Positions 1 through 13,683 are shown, counted from the stretch's first letter. The stretch: DNA of 64,000 nt from Stictocephala bisonia (GCA_035578905.1 JAQJVL010000794.1:209001-273000), one strand, 5' to 3'. Made by a program: numbers and translations. The notes: a model not told the origin generated them from the letters alone.

Positions 1-1770
1 CATCTGATTATCGTCCAATCAGTATCTTACCTGCGCTCTCTAAATGTCTTGAGAGGATTGTTCACCAACAAGTATGTAATTATCTTTCTAGTAATGATCT
101 TCTTGGTAAGTTTCAGTCAGGTTTTCGGAGAAATCACAGTACCACCACTGCACTTCTATATATCACTGAGGATATTCAAAAAGCTATGGACATCAGACAA
201 GTGACATTGCTCACTCTGTTTGATTTTTCTAAAGCGTTTGATTGTGTCTATTATCCACTGCTCAAAGTCAAACTTTCTCATCTTGGTTTCTCGTCTGACA
301 GTATTTCCTGGTTTGAGTCCTATCTGACTGGCAGGCGTCAGCGTGTACATGTGAATAACGAATACTCTAATTGGGGAAGTGTAACCAAAGGTGTCCCTCA
401 GGGCTCTGTACTTGGACCTCTACTGTTTACTTTGTACATCAATGACTTATCCAACAGCATTTCTCACTGTAAATATCACCTTTATGCTGACGATTTACAA
501 ATATACTCTCACGTTGATGTATCAGACTTAAATGAAGGGGTTAATAGAATGAATTCAGACATTAAATCTATTGGTGACTGGGCGGTCAGGCATAGCTTAA
601 GACTGAACAACAACAAGACTCAACCTATTATTATTGGACATAACAGACTGATGGCACAGATTGATCTTGATACAGTACCCCGTATCTCTATTGATAATAA
701 TTCACTTAACTACTGTGACAAAATTAAGAACTTGGGACTCCTTATGAATACTACACTTACATGGTCTGATCATGTATCTTTAACATGTAATAGGGTTTTT
801 GCTGGTATTCACACTCTTAAGAGATATTATAACTGTTTACCTTTAGATGTTAAGATTATGCTAGTAAAAACTCTTGTATTTCCCCACTTTGAATACTGCG
901 ACATTGTCATCAATGACATGCCTACCCATCTTTCTAATAAACTTCAACGAGCGCAGAACTACTGTCTACGTTATATTTTCAATCTTCGTCGAGATGAACA
1001 TATCACTCCTTACTTCAGACGGCTAAATTTACTAAAGTTACTTGAGTACAGAAAGGTCAAAATTTTATCTTTACTGTACAATGTTCTTCAATCCAAAAAT
1101 CCTTCTTATTTAGCTTCAAATTTTGTGTTTAACTTCAGCATAAGTAATCGGGACACGCATCAGTGTTCTTCAATGTTAACTATTTCAGCTCATTGAACAG
1201 CACTTTACAATAGATCTTTTACTGTCACTGCCTGCAGACTGTGGAATAAACTTGATCCTTCAACTCGAAATATTGATAGTCGAGCTCGGTTTGTTGCGGC
1301 ACTAAGGAAGTGGTTGTCGCGGATTCATGGGGGTTGTAGGCCTTAGCCGTGCTGTTGATGCTGGACTGAGTGTATGTGTGATGTATGTTTGTTGTGAACT
1401 TGGAATACTTTTTATTTATTATTATTTTATTCATTAAATATGTTTTTTTATTTATTATTTATTTTTTATTTGTTTATTTATTTATTTTTTCATGTAAGTA
1501 ATTCGTTTTGTTTTCTTCTTTGTTTTATGTTCTTTCATACTTTATGCTTAATTTGTTTAGTTTTAATTATCTTGAAACTCTGATTTTTTAAAATTGTTGT
1601 TTAACTTATAAATAATGTGCTCAGCAGCAGTGAACACGTAAGAACTCTTTAGATATACTCATTTTAGTTAAGTATTAATTTTTCTTTATGAGGTTAAGTG
1701 TAAGAGAGGACCTAATGGTCCTAACTTTGCCTCAGAAAATAAAACGTTTTTCATTTCATTTCATATATCT
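1..1770 (+). mobile_element. Non-LTR retrotransposon (CR1/Jockey-like), 3' part, cut by window edge
   Basis: The segment holds the reverse transcriptase of a LINE, followed by a roughly 420-bp untranslated tail. The tail ends with an AATAAA signal near 1738 and a short run of TTTCA repeats (1750-1765), the type of 3' terminus used by CR1/Jockey-like elements. The 5' half lies outside the window. The same terminal motif appears inverted at 61914, so the two ends may belong to related families. Confidence 0.85.
3..1346 (+). pseudogene. Reverse transcriptase ORF2 fragment, one internal stop
   Basis: The reading frame is already open at position 3, upstream of the first Met at 186, and starts in the RT finger motif DYRPIS. 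The order of RT motifs is clear: GFRRNHSTT, FDFSKAFDCV, GVPQGSVLGPLLF and the catalytic YADD box at about 486. The thumb and C-terminal region follow. A TGA at 1194-1196 interrupts the frame, but the same frame continues with typical C-terminal LINE residues (RLWNKL) until TAG at 1344-1346. I therefore read it as one decayed ORF2 of at least 447 codons. It would copy element RNA at a nicked target site. The endonuclease domain is off the window. Confidence 0.85.
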
Positions 1771-2860
1771 AGAGAAAACAGAATTTTAGGAAACATTTTA
1801 GGTCTTTGGCTAAATTAAACCTTTCTTAAAATGTAATAATGTTATTTTAAAACATGATTATATAAAGCAATAGTGTTTTTATGGTGGATGGGTAGTTCTC
1901 TAGGAGTTTTGTCTGTAGGATGAGTGGTGGGTGTAGAGTGTAACCTAAGGAATCGTGTGTGCAGAGGTAGGTGAATTGGTCTATTAAGAGTCGTGTGTGA
2001 TTGGTGATTGGATGGAATATCACAGGTTTTATGTAATGTTCAAGTGGATGGTGTATAAGAGGTGTTGTGTGTTGAGTAGGTGGGTGGCCAACCAAGAGTC
2101 TCATATGTAGAGTTTGTGTTTGGTCTTATGTGTGTTGAGTAAGTAGATGGTCAATTATGAGTGTTACGTATTGAATAGGTAGGAGGTAATAAGGAATAAT
2201 GTTTTTAATAAGTAGGCAATCTATGTGCGTTGGGTAGGTGGAAAGTCTTGTATGTAAAGTAAGTTGTCTGTCAATAATATTATGTGTTGGGGGGGTAGTT
2301 GGTCTGTAAAAATAACTGTGTGTTGGGTAAATGGGTAGGAGAGTCTTACTACTGAATAGGAAGGGTTATGGAGCTTGGTAGGTGTCTTGTACATGTGTTT
2401 ATGGATAGGTAGATGGACAATCAAGCCTAATGTTTTTCTGTGTTCATTTTTTTTTTAATCCTAACCTTTTCTGTGTTCATTGTTTTTAAACCTAACTTTT
2501 TCTGTGTTCATTGTTTTTAAACCTAAATTTTTCTATGTTCATTTTCTTAAACCACATCTCTTGTGTGTTAAGTAGGTAGTCTGTCAATAAGTTTATGTGT
2601 CGGTGTGGTATGTGGTATATAAAGATGACTGTGTGTAGGTTAAGTGGGTAGGAGGGTCTTATTACTGGAAAGGAAGGGTATTAGTGCTTGGTAGGTGGTT
2701 TGTGCATGTGCTTATGGATAGGTTGATGGGCAATGAAAGGTCAAATGCAATGGAGAGTTTGGTGATATATCAGAGGTACAGTGTGTTAACTAGGTAGGAG
2801 GTTAGTCAAAAATCTTCTATTTAGAGTTTGTGTGGTCTGATATGTTTTGTATGTTTATGT

Positions 2861-2862
<2 letters not shown>

Positions 2863-2909
<47 letters not shown>

Positions 2910-2961
2910 CACGCGTGCGTGCGTGCGTGCGTGCGTGCGTGAGTGCGTGCGTGCGTGTGTG

Positions 2962-3050
<89 letters not shown>

Positions 3051-3164
3051 CGTTTGTGACGTGTGTGACGTTTGTGACGTGAGTGACGTGTGTGACGTGT
3101 GTGACGTTCGTGACGTGTGTGACCTGTGTGACGTGTGTATCGTGTGTGACGTGTGTATCGTTTG

Positions 3165-3224
<60 letters not shown>
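2863..3224. repeat. (GT)n microsatellite with CGTG and TGTGACG blocks
   Basis: Nearly pure GT runs at 2863-3048 and 3171-3224 flank an inner array (3049-3170) of 9-base words of the type GTGTGTGAC. A CGTG/CGCG-rich patch lies at 2902-2960. Alternating purine-pyrimidine tracts of this length can adopt Z-DNA. The long frames reading CVCV or THTH here are not genes. Confidence 0.95.
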
Positions 3225-3227
<3 letters not shown>

Positions 3228-5117
3228 GTATTTTAATTATGTGATATTTCAATAGTCGCATGTGTTGCGAGGGTAGTTGGTCTGTAATGATAAATGTGTG
3301 TTGGCTAAGTGGGTGGTCAAGTTGTATGTTTGGTAGGTAGGTCTTCCATGAATGTTGTGAGTAAATCTAAGGTTTTGTGTAATGGGTAGTTACGTGGTCT
3401 ATCTGTGTGTTGAGTAGGTGGGTGGTAAATCAAGAGTGTTGGATGTTACGTAGGTAGGTAGGAAGGATGTTCATGTGTGTTGGTTGTCTATCAAAGGTTT
3501 TATGTAATGGTTAGGTGGATGATCTATCAGAGGCGTTGTATGTTGAGTAGGTGGGTGGACTGTTAAGTCATGATTTTATGGTGTGTGGTACGTATGTTAA
3601 ATAGGTGGTTATACATAAAGTCTTGTTTTTGTGGGTGGTTAAGTCGTATGTTTAGGAGGATGGTTGTTCATGATTGTTAGGTTTGTGAGTCAATCAATGG
3701 CATTATGTAATGGGTAGTTACGTGGTCTATCTGTGTGTTGAGTAGGTGGATGGTCAATGATGATCCTTATATGTTAAGTAGATAGTGTGACAACTGTCTT
3801 TTTATAGGAGGGTAATTGGACTATCTAGAGTGTTGGATGTTACGTAGGTAGGTAGGAAGGTTGTTGATGTGTGTTGGTGGAATATCAGAGGTTCTATGTA
3901 ATGTTCAAGTGGATGGTGTATCAGAGGTGTTGTATGGTGAGTAGGTGGGTGGACTGTTAAGTCATAATTTTATGGTGTGTGGTACGTATGTTAAATAGGT
4001 GGTTATACATAAAGTCTTGTTTTTGTGGGTGGTCAAGTTGTATGTTTGGTAGGTAGGTCTTCCATGAATGTTGTGAGTCAATCAAAGGCCTTATGTAATG
4101 GGTAGTTCCATGGTCTATCTGTGTGTTGAATAGGTGGGTGGTAAGTCAAAATCTTGTATCTACAGTTTGTGTGTGTGGTAAGTATTTTCTGTAAAATAGG
4201 TAGTCTGACAACTGTCTTTTTATGGGAGGGTGATTGTTTATTTGTTTAGTACGCAAATGATCAATAGTACCAAGTTTAGTTAAAATCGGGCTTAAAATGT
4301 AAACTTTATAGAGAATTTGTTCTTATTGGCTACTTACACTTTGTCAACTGTTTGGAGTCATGTAGTAGTAAATGCAATGGAATATCACAGGTTATATGTA
4401 ATGTTCAAGTGGATGGTGTATCAGAGGTGTTGTATGTTGAGTAGGTGGTTGGCCAACTAATAGTCTTATATGTAGAGTTTGTGTTTGGTCTTTTGTGTGT
4501 TGAGTAGGTAGATGGTCAATCATGAGTGTTACGTATTGAATTGGTAGAAGGTAATAAGGAATAATGTTTTTAGTAAGTAGGCAATCTATGTGCGTTGGGT
4601 AGGTGGAAAGTCTTGTATGTAAAATAGGTTGTCTGTCAATAATATTATATGTTAGGAGGGTAGTTGGTCTGTAAAGATAACTGTACGATGGGTAAATGGG
4701 TAGGAGAGTCTTACTACTGAATAGGAAGGGTTATGGAGCTTGGTAGGTGTCTTGTATATGTGCCTATTGATAGGTAGATGGACAATCAAGCCTTATGTTA
4801 TGTTTAGGTAGGTGGTAAGTCTTGTATGTTAAGTAGGTAGTCTGTCAATAAGTTTATGTGTCAGTATGATATGCGGTATATAAAGATGAATGTGTGTAGG
4901 GTAAGTGGGTAGGAGGGACTTACTACTGGATAGGAAGGGTATTAGTGCTTGGTAGGTGGTTTGGGCATGTGTTTATGGATAGGTAGATGGGCAATCAAAG
5001 GTCAAATGCAATGGAGAGTTAGGTTATATATCAGAGGTACAGTGCGTTTACTAGGTGGGAGGTTAGTCAAAAATCTTGTATTTAGAGTTTGTTTGGTCTG
5101 ATATATTTTGTATGTTT

Positions 5118-5280
<163 letters not shown>

Positions 5281-5688
5281 TTGTATTTTAATTATGTGAT
5301 CTTTCAATAGTCTCATGTGTTGCGAGGGTAGTTGGTCTGTAATGATAAATGTGTGTTGGCTAAGTGGGTGGTCAAGTTGTATGTTTGGTAGGTAGGTCTT
5401 CCATGAATGTTTTGAGTAAATCTATGTTTTTGTGTAATGAGTAGTTACGTGGTCTATCTGTGTGTTGAGTAAGTGGGTGGTAAGTCAAGTGTGTTGGTTG
5501 TTACGTAGGTAGGTAGGAAGGTTGTTCATGTGTGTTCGTTGTCTATCAAAGGTTTTATTTAATGGTTAGGTGGATGATCTATCAGAGGCGTTGTATGTTG
5601 AGTAGGTGGGTGGACTGTTAAGTCATGACTTTATGGTGTAAGGTACGTATGTTAAATAGGTGGTTGTGTGTGTGGTGTGGTGTGTGTG

Positions 5689-5763
5689 GTAGTGAATTAG
5701 TCCTTGAGTGTCGTTATAGTACAAAGGAAAAAAAATTCAATATAGGAAGTGAAGGTAGGTGTG
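5689..5763. repeat. Short dispersed repeat, second copy at 9858-9938
   Basis: A ~75-bp block beginning GGTAGTGAATTAGTCC recurs almost unchanged at 9858-9938, outside the satellite. It marks the left edge of the extra segment in satellite unit B. This suggests the segment arrived from the flank near 9.9 kb or from a common repeat family. No coding potential is seen. Confidence 0.7.
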
Positions 5764-5877
5764 TTATATGGGTCAATGCCACTGTACGTGTACCTTTAAA
5801 CCCACGTCACATACCGCGTCATACCCTCATAAATACCATGCCGTCACGAACACCTACTAGTAATTCCGCACTAGTAA

Positions 5878-6097
5878 TTTTTTTTTTCGATCTCCTCCTT
5901 AACCTTACTCTGACCATTCCCCATAGACCAATGATCTGTGCGAGGAACTTATTCAGTCAGAGTAAGGGGGCGAACCTGTACAGTACAAGATGAATATTAC
6001 TGATAAATCTTTCAGTCTAGGCCGGATTCGAACCAGCGCTATCTCTAACCCAAGCTCAAAGTCCTGACGCCTTAGACCACTCGGCCACCGGCTCGCC
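5878..6097 (-). mobile_element. tRNA-derived SINE (probable)
   Basis: Read on the minus strand, the unit begins with a tRNA-like head (6097 down to about 6022). It has a box A-like GTGGCCGAGTGGTCTAAGG and a box B GGTTCGAATCC, in the layout of a class II (Leu/Ser) tRNA. The anticodon stem pairs poorly, so it is not a working tRNA. A ~130-bp unrelated body follows, ending in an A-run (T-run on the plus strand near 5879-5888). Head, body and A-tail are what a SINE looks like. A block of about 100 bp flanks it on both sides (5773-5869 and 6246-6347). Confidence 0.6.
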
Positions 6098-6121
6098 CAA
6101 TTCAATACCACTGTACATGTA

Positions 6122-6263
6122 AGGGTGGGCGGTCGGGTTAATACCACTGTATGTGTATGGACGGGCGGATGGGTCAATGCCACTGTACGTGTATGGACGG
6201 GCGGATGGGTCAATGCCACTGTACGTGTATGGATGGGCGGATGGGTCAATGCCACTGGACGTG
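6122..6263. repeat. 36-bp minisatellite, about 4 copies
   Basis: A 36-bp unit containing GGACGGGCGGATGGGTCAAT and CCACTGTACGTGTAT is repeated about four times with few differences. A related CACTGTACGT word appears in the inverted pair at 13684-13716 and 13884-13920, which points to a shared repeat source. Confidence 0.85.
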
Positions 6264-7208
6264 TACCTTTAAACCCACGTCACATACCGCGTCATACCCT
6301 CATAAATACCATGCCGTCACGAACACCTACTAGTAATTCCGCACTAGCCTCTCACCTCACGAAGCCCGGAGAAGAACTTTAACTGCAGCATAATCACTTG
6401 ATCACGCCTTCATCTATAAAAGTCAAATGTCCATGTATGTATATAAAGTCTTGTTTTTGTGGGTGATTAAATCGTATGTTTAGGAGGATGGTTGTTCATG
6501 ATTGTTAGGATTGTGAGTCAATCAAAGGCTTTATGTAATACGTAGTTATGTGGTTTATCTGTGTGTTGAGTAGGTTGATGGTCAATGAAGATTCTTATAT
6601 GTTAAGTAGATAGTCCAACAACAGTCTTTTTATGGGAGGGTGATTCGTCTATCAAGAGTGTTGGATGTTACATAGGTAGGTAGGAAGGTTTTTCATGTGC
6701 GTTGGTGGAATATCACAGGTTTTATGTAATGTTCAAGTAGATGGTGTATCAGAGGTGTTGTATGTTGAGTAGGTTGGTGGACTGTTAAGTCATGATTTTA
6801 TGGTGTGTGGTACGTACTGTATGTTAAATAGGTGGTTTTACATAAAGTCTTGTTTTTGTGGGTGGTCAAGTTGTATGTTTGGTAGGTAGGTCTTCAATGA
6901 ATGTTGTGAGTCAATGAAAGACTTTATGTAATGGGTAGTTACGTGGTCTATGTGTGTTGAGTAGGTGGGTTGTAAGTCAAAATCTTGTATTTACAGTTTG
7001 TGTGTGTGGTACGTCTTTTATATTAAGTAGGTAGTCTGACAACAGTCTTTTTATGGGAGGGTAATTGTTTATTTGTTTAGTATGCAAATGATCAATAGTA
7101 CCAAGTTTAGTTAAAATCGGGATTAAAATGTGAACTTTATAGATAATTTGTTCCTTTTTGGCTACTTACACATTGTCAACTGTTTGGAGTCATGTAGTAG
7201 TAAATGCA

Positions 7209-9857
7209 CAGCCAACTAAATAATTATGTAGGTTAAACAAATAATTTACAAGTGTTACATCAGTTAGTACGTTGTTTTGAGCTAAAACTGGGTTTATAAA
7301 GGTTCTATAAGAGTATTTTAAAGGAATTTTTAATGTTTACGACAAATATCGTTATTATGACACTGCATTTTAATGCTTTTAGGGAATTATAACATATTTT
7401 GTACACAAATAACCCTATTTGTGGACATTATAACTAAATTTTAATGGGTTTGGAGACTACTATGTTGGTAGTTCTTTTTTTTATTTTTTTTTACAATTAT
7501 ATTTTTATGTAAAGTTTTCTGAAATTTGTATGTATCTTTGATTTTCTCTTACTTTTGAACAGAATTTACTCTTTTTTTAGAAAGTTTTTTAAACTGACAG
7601 TTTGTTTGAATAAAATCAATACTACGTGGTTTGGGTTTCATGTCATAGTTTCCCTGATTATTGTGTTGTTAATAGATGATATATCAAAGGCTCCAGCAGC
7701 CTTAGTTAGTAACAAAGACTAAACTCGTTCATCTACACTCATTCAGGACCCATACCTGTAAGATTAACGTCTCAAATACAGTAAGTAATGTTTAGAGAAT
7801 AATACTACGGTGTATATAAAGTGTGAGGAATCACCTTGTGTTTGAGATTATTACACTTAATGTATCATATGTTTGTGGATATAATAATTGTTATTTGTAA
7901 GTTTAGGTTAGTTAAGATACAATAATTCGGTAGACTAAAGTTAGGGTGTCTCTTGACATGTATAAGTTATAAAAGTATTATTGGTTAATATACTTAATTT
8001 ATAGTCAATGGACGTATGTAGAGTTATTCTTGTCAAGGGGGACTGCATACTTTAACTTGTTAAAAGTTTACTATTTCAGTGTGACTTAATGAAAACTTGT
8101 ATTGGGTGTAGTGTTGTAAGCCCTCTACTTGGAGGTAATGTGTTGATGGGAATGTAGGTTGTTAACTTATTTTGTGACATAGCACACACAATGTGTATGA
8201 ATGTAATTTGATAAAGTATTACGCTATAAATTTAATACATATTGTTTAAAGTTCTACCTAAACTATATAAACATTAGAAAATACGGTATAATTTTGATGT
8301 ACGATCTCTCATTATTACACATAAGATCGATGTAATGTGTTAGCATGTATACATTATGGAATTTACAACAAAACAAATAGATAAAACTTTGTTAAAATTA
8401 AGTTTACTCGTAATAATTTAAATATAAAGCACAAATTATTGAAAAAGGTTCTATGTATTACGTATGATAATTGATATTAACAAGAATATCAATTGATTTT
8501 GCTGAATAAAACGTAGTGTGTAGATAAATTATTATTGCTCTCTTTTTGTAATTGTATTTAAGTTTAAATCGATTTTAGTTCGTCCTTAGAATTGACGGAT
8601 TCTAGTTTGGGACAGAACATCCATAATGCTGAAGTCATAGTTTCCATTGGCTCATAGCCTGTTTTCATCTGAGGCCTACATTGGAAATGGTTTAAAACGT
8701 TTATAAGGAGATAGTTAATATATTTTATTTAGTGAGGGGCAAATAAATTACCGTGTGATTATTCTTGAATCGTCTTTATAAACTATAATAAAAAAATGAA
8801 GCTGTGAGATCCAAATCATTGTATTAGGCCTATTAATTACGCCAACAGAAAAGTTGGTTGTACAGCCTATTAGATATTATTCTACTGACTTAGGCCTGGC
8901 TAAGCCTGCATAGTTTATTAAAAGGTAAACGTTTGCATATTATGAAAAAACCTTTAATGTTGTAAGGTGTTCAGGAATTATGTATAAATTATTTCCATTA
9001 ACATTTGTAAGATACTTGAAAATCTAAGGTGGAAGTCTAAATATTAAAGGTGTTTAAGTGGTTAATTAATGGTTAATTGAATTAATATTCTAAATTTGGA
9101 CATCAACAATTTATCAATAGACAGAGTTAAATAAAATTTTTTTAGCATTAAGGAAAACGTATCATGTAGGATCCATAGTATTTTATACACCAACACATTA
9201 TAGTCTGCCACTAATCCTAACGTTTTTAGGTCTACATGTCTAGTAATTACACTAATAAAACAAACACTCTAATGGTTTAACGCAGCTATACACATGGCTT
9301 TAAGTATTCCAAATTTATTGAAGAAGACATCAATGTCAGACCCCCTACTGACAATCAGATTGTAGACCCTGTAGATTATTGAGTCTTTGTAGCAATGATA
9401 TTTGTTTGTGATGGTCTTTAAACATTTTTGCAATTATTTTCATTTGTGATTACAAGGGGCATTCACTCATTTTATAGAAAGTCTATTAAAATAACATACT
9501 TGAAGCCCTTAAAGATACTTAACAACTGAAAAATCAATCAAAGAAAATATGATTCAAATACATGGAGTTTGCGGGACTATAATACCAATAATTCTTTCGT
9601 TTTGTTTAATAATAGACGAAATATGGTAAGGTTGCCGGGTCATACGTGTTTGTAATGAAACTAACTTGTTCAATTGGTAGGTTAAGTAAAATCTGTATAT
9701 TTGAAACCAAACACTTTATATTTTGATAGGAAACAATATAAAACTGACCTCAGACTGATATCACAAAACTTGACCTCTTGGGTTAACATATGATTGATAA
9801 ACACGTGGAGTGTCTACAGTGCACCGAGCAGAGGCAGTGAAATACAGATTGTGAAAT
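7209..9857. other. Intergenic, nothing recognised
   Basis: AT-rich sequence with no frame resembling a protein, no tRNA-like fold and no clear repeat. The interval 9939-10400 is also featureless and AT-rich. Confidence 0.6.
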
Positions 9858-10424
9858 GGTAGTGAATTAGTCCTTGAGTGTCGTTATAGTACAAAGGAAA
9901 AAAAATTGAATATAGGAAGTGAAGGTAGGTGTGCTAGTTTCGTTATGTAGGGGGACTAATGGGTTCAGGGTAAAGATGTATGTTAAAGGATATATGTATA
10001 ATTAATAAATAAACTTTGGTTGTTGTTGAGAAATTTGCATGTACAGATGAAGTTTCCGCTCTTTGCAGATTTTTATTACATTACATGACTTTTTATATCT
10101 ATCTTACTACCACAAGTACACATAATTAAACATTGCATCAGCAAAATTGAACTTGGACAATTATATACCATATAAATACATCAGTTGGCTTTAAAAAAGA
10201 CAGTATTTTTTATAGAGTTTTCAGTATCTAATAATTAACATTATTATACTTTATTCCTAAATAACATTTAAATATTGTGCGACATATTACTTAAAAATTA
10301 ACTGTAATAGAACTTCTCCCTACGATTTTTAAATACTAAATTAAATATTAAATAAAATATAATATGATTTTTAACAAATTCTTGGTCTTCGGGGTTCGAC
10401 CGCGTCAATTAGCTATGTAAAACA

Positions 10425-11117
10425 TTGCCGACGTTTCGGCCACATTACAGTAGGCCATCTTCAGGGTTAGACGATCACACTCACAGAATTTGACTGGCAG
10501 GTACGGGCCGGGCTCGTAGGTTATATACCCACCTGGTGGTGGTGGGGGTGTTCTGGTAACTTCCATACCGTTCCAGTCCTTCTTGGCTCCGGCTGCTTCT
10601 GGAATGTTCTAGATTATTTTTCATGCGTGGGGACTGGTGGCCTTCCGTTATGCATTGTACTTTTAATTTACTTAAAATTGGTTTCCACGTATTACTTAAT
10701 TCTAATCCACTATCTTTTTTAAAATTGTCAGTATGCTTTCTTATTCCTATAGCTTCTAAGATTTTTCTTTCGAAATAATTATCAGAATTTAATAAAACAC
10801 TAACTTTGTCAAATTCTATTTCATGATTTCTTTTAAACGAGTGGTCGGCAATTGCAGAATGTTCTATATCATTATTTTTAGTGCTTTTGATGTGTTCTTT
10901 TATTCTAGTTGAGACCAATCTTCCAGTTTCCCCCACGTAGCACCTGCCACAGCTACATTTGATATGGTAAACACCAGAAGTTTGTAGCGGAAATTTCTCT
11001 TTCGTTGAACGTAAAAATTGTTTTATTTTTGTAGGTGGTTTGAACACGGTTTTTATACTATGTTTATTTAAAACTCTGCTTATTTTTTCTGTAATTCCTT
11101 TGACATATGGTAAAATG
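10425..11117 (-). mobile_element. Penelope-like element, 3' fragment
   Basis: The segment contains the GIY-YIG endonuclease end of a Penelope-like element. Below it lies a motif (10425-10465) reading, on the minus strand, CTGAAGA, a GGCC...GGCC stem and GAAAC. This resembles the hammerhead-type core found in the terminal repeats of these elements, but stem I pairs for only ~2 bp, so it looks decayed. The element is cut at about 11117 where the repeat at 11118-11460 begins. Confidence 0.8.
10481..11112 (-). pseudogene. Penelope-like GIY-YIG endonuclease domain (truncated)
   Basis: The first Met is at 11047, but the same frame runs upstream to about 11112 with the sequence that precedes the nuclease in Penelope proteins. 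The GIY-YIG signature is GVYHIKCSCGRCYVGETGR, where Y, the Cys pair and the YVG triplet mark the domain. A conserved Arg (STRIKEH) and a Glu (NYFERKILEA) follow at the expected spacing. In the intact element this domain nicks DNA for target-primed reverse transcription. The RT half is missing. The last ~60 residues after SKLKVQC look like read-through into the terminal region. Confidence 0.85.
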
Positions 11118-11460
11118 GCTTAGTTTGATTGGTCTTTTAGGATAAACCCTTACAGAATCAATGTCACAGTTACTCCTACAAAATATGCAGTGCACTTAAC
11201 AAAGTCAGTATGATAGTAGCCATTGTGATATTTGATAGGTAGGTATTTAGGAGGCCCATGAGTTGAACTCTATAGCAGGTAGGAAGCAGATAGATTGCCG
11301 AGGACAGGTAGTTTTAGGTGCGACACAGGAGCGCCTCTGAAAAGGGGTGGGGAGGCGCTCTTGAGTCGCACTCCTAGCGAAAATTATTTATGACAACGCC
11401 TCAGCCAGGTAAGAGGCGAACCTGTGTCGCGGATTCACTAAATCCTTAGTTTACAAGAAC
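11118..11460. repeat. Interspersed repeat R, copy 1 (GC-rich hairpin core)
   Basis: About 340 bp matching the reverse complement of 56755-57165 over most of its length. The GC-rich core holds GGAGCGCCTC and GAGGCGCTC in inverted orientation around GAAAAGGGGTGGG, so it can form a hairpin. It interrupts or abuts a Penelope fragment on the left and a LINE tail on the right. No coding capacity is seen. It is probably a non-autonomous DNA element. Confidence 0.75.
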
Positions 11461-11828
11461 TCCCCGAGTTCAGCGCTAATAAATACGTAATCAAATCAAA
11501 TAGTTTATTTCCATTGATCAATAGTATTGGTAAATCAATAGTAAATTTGGAAATAGGAATTTGTTATATGTTAGTTATATGTTATGTAATTTGTTGTAAT
11601 AACAGGTTATAATTTTAGCATACTTTAGATTTATATAACACTATTAACTGGGAAACAAACTTGTCTGAAATAATAGTAGTTAGGTATTATAATATTATTA
11701 GGCTAGGGTCATGTTCTAAAAATTCTTGAATACAATAAAAAGGATTATCACTGAGCAATAAAATTTTTTTTAAATTGAGCATAAGGAATGGTCCGAGCTA
11801 ACTGAGGACGTTTATTGTAAAATTTAAT

Positions 11829-13650
11829 TCAATTGATTTTGTAAGAATTTGAAATTTTAGAAAGCCTATGCTTTGGAATGTCAATCATATTGTTGTAGCG
11901 GGTATTGTGATTATGGATGTCTTGTCTAATATTTAAACTCTTCAAACTAGTTTTAGTGTAGAGTGATACTTGGAATATGTACAGGTTATAAACAGTGATA
12001 ATTTTTAATTTTTTGAAAAGAGGTCGAGAGGGATCTAAAGAACCAGCTCTACACAAGGTTCTAATAACTTTTTTTTCTAGTAATAAAATATCATTTACAT
12101 GACAAGAGTGGCCCAATATTAACAATCCATAAGACATGTGTGATTGAAAAAAAACTAAAATACACTGTTCTTATATAATTATCATCAAAAGTGTTTCTAA
12201 GTGTCCAAATCAAATAAATTACGCGACTTATTTTTTTACAAATTTTATCAGTGAGTGTTTGCCAATTCAACTTATTGTCTAGATGAAAACCTAGTAATTT
12301 AACAGAATTAGCATCTTCATTTTTTTATAGGCTTAAAATAATTGTCTGTGTCTTTTCTCTGTTGCAGTGTAGTCTGTTGGATGAATATCAATCAATAGCT
12401 CTATTATGTGAATCTATCATTAATGTATTGAGAACTTCTAAGTTGTTGAGTGAAGCTAGTAGAGTTACATCATCTCCATAAATAATAGATTGGGTGTTAA
12501 GGCATAATGGTAGATCATTTATCATGACTGTGAATAAGAAAGGCCCCAGGACAAAACCCTGTGGAACCCCCCAGACCAACACTTAATACTTTTGAATTTT
12601 GCCCTCTTAAAGAAACATACTGCTTTCTACCACTCAAGTAGGATTTGACTATGTTGATTGATTCCCCGTCCACTCCATAGAACTTGAGTTTTTTCCAAAA
12701 GTATGTCATAGGGAACACAATCAAACACCTTACGTAAGTCACATAGTGCAAGAGAAACAGATTATTTTTCTTCAAATGCTTTAAGGGTTGTATCTACTAA
12801 ATTTATAAGTGTTGATGTTGTTGAATGACCTTCCCTAAAACCAAACTGTTTGTTGTAAATTAAGCTATTTTGAACAAAGTATGAATTTAGTTGTTTGTGC
12901 ATAACAGATTCGAGTATTTTTGAAAACACAGGAAAATGGATATTGGCCTGTAATTCTGTATTATTTTCTTGTCCCCCCTTTTAAAAACTGGAATTATTTT
13001 GGAAATTTTTAATAACTTTACGAAATATCCACTTTGTAGACACTGGGTTAGGATAAAAGCAAGTGGTTCACTAATACAATGGATGTTCTTTTAACGATGT
13101 ACGAGTAATTAGAAATCCAATAATAGTCAAGACTCTTGGAATTTGAAAATTTAGAAACAAGATCTTTTACCTCTGAACCATTAGCTCACCTCCATTTAAG
13201 TTAAATATGTTGTCTTTGACCCAAACATTTTTTGTGTGGGGGTTCAGATTCTGTATTCGGTGTGTGTACCTTGTCCCAAATTTGTCTAGGGGAATCTACA
13301 AAATATGAGTTCAGCTCATTTGGATCAAGTTCAGTGTCATTAGTGTGTGATGGAGAGGTTTCCTGTGATATGACATTCCAAGCAGCCTTACACTTGTTGG
13401 AAGAATTGTCAATATATCTAGCACACGCCTCCTTTTTTGCTGTAACTAATTGTTTTTTGTATCTTTGTTTTAAACTTCTATATGCAGTAAAAGCTGCTTG
13501 TGCGTACATTGAACCATTCCTGCCCAGATTTTTATAAATATCGTAATAACATAATTGTCTCTTAATAAATGTATGTCTTTAGTGTACCAGTTAATAAGTT
13601 TATTTTTCTGTACTTTGTTAGCACTATCACGAATGGCACACAACAGTGCC
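11829..13650 (-). pseudogene. Reverse transcriptase of the CR1-like element, multiply broken
   Basis: Separate frames carry successive parts of one protein: an N-terminal linker (13201-13650), RT fingers (around 12900-13090, broken), the palm with GVPQGFVLGPFLF (12388-12775) and the C-terminal thumb (11829-12137). The palm catalytic box reads YGDD (12475-12490) rather than the YADD of the other elements here. At least five frameshifts or stops separate the pieces, so no active enzyme can be made. Confidence 0.75.
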
Positions 13651-13683
13651 ATATGTCAATGTAAGTTTTATTCGACTTATTGG

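Noticed and set aside
2821..3261. Long frames reading Thr-His or Cys-Val repeats around the GT tracts (also 5002-5316)
   Set aside because: They exist only because (GT)n has no stop in several frames; no coding signal.
6022..6097. Functional Leu/Ser tRNA on the minus strand
   Set aside because: Boxes A and B are good, but the anticodon stem does not pair and a non-tRNA body with A-tail follows; read as a SINE head.
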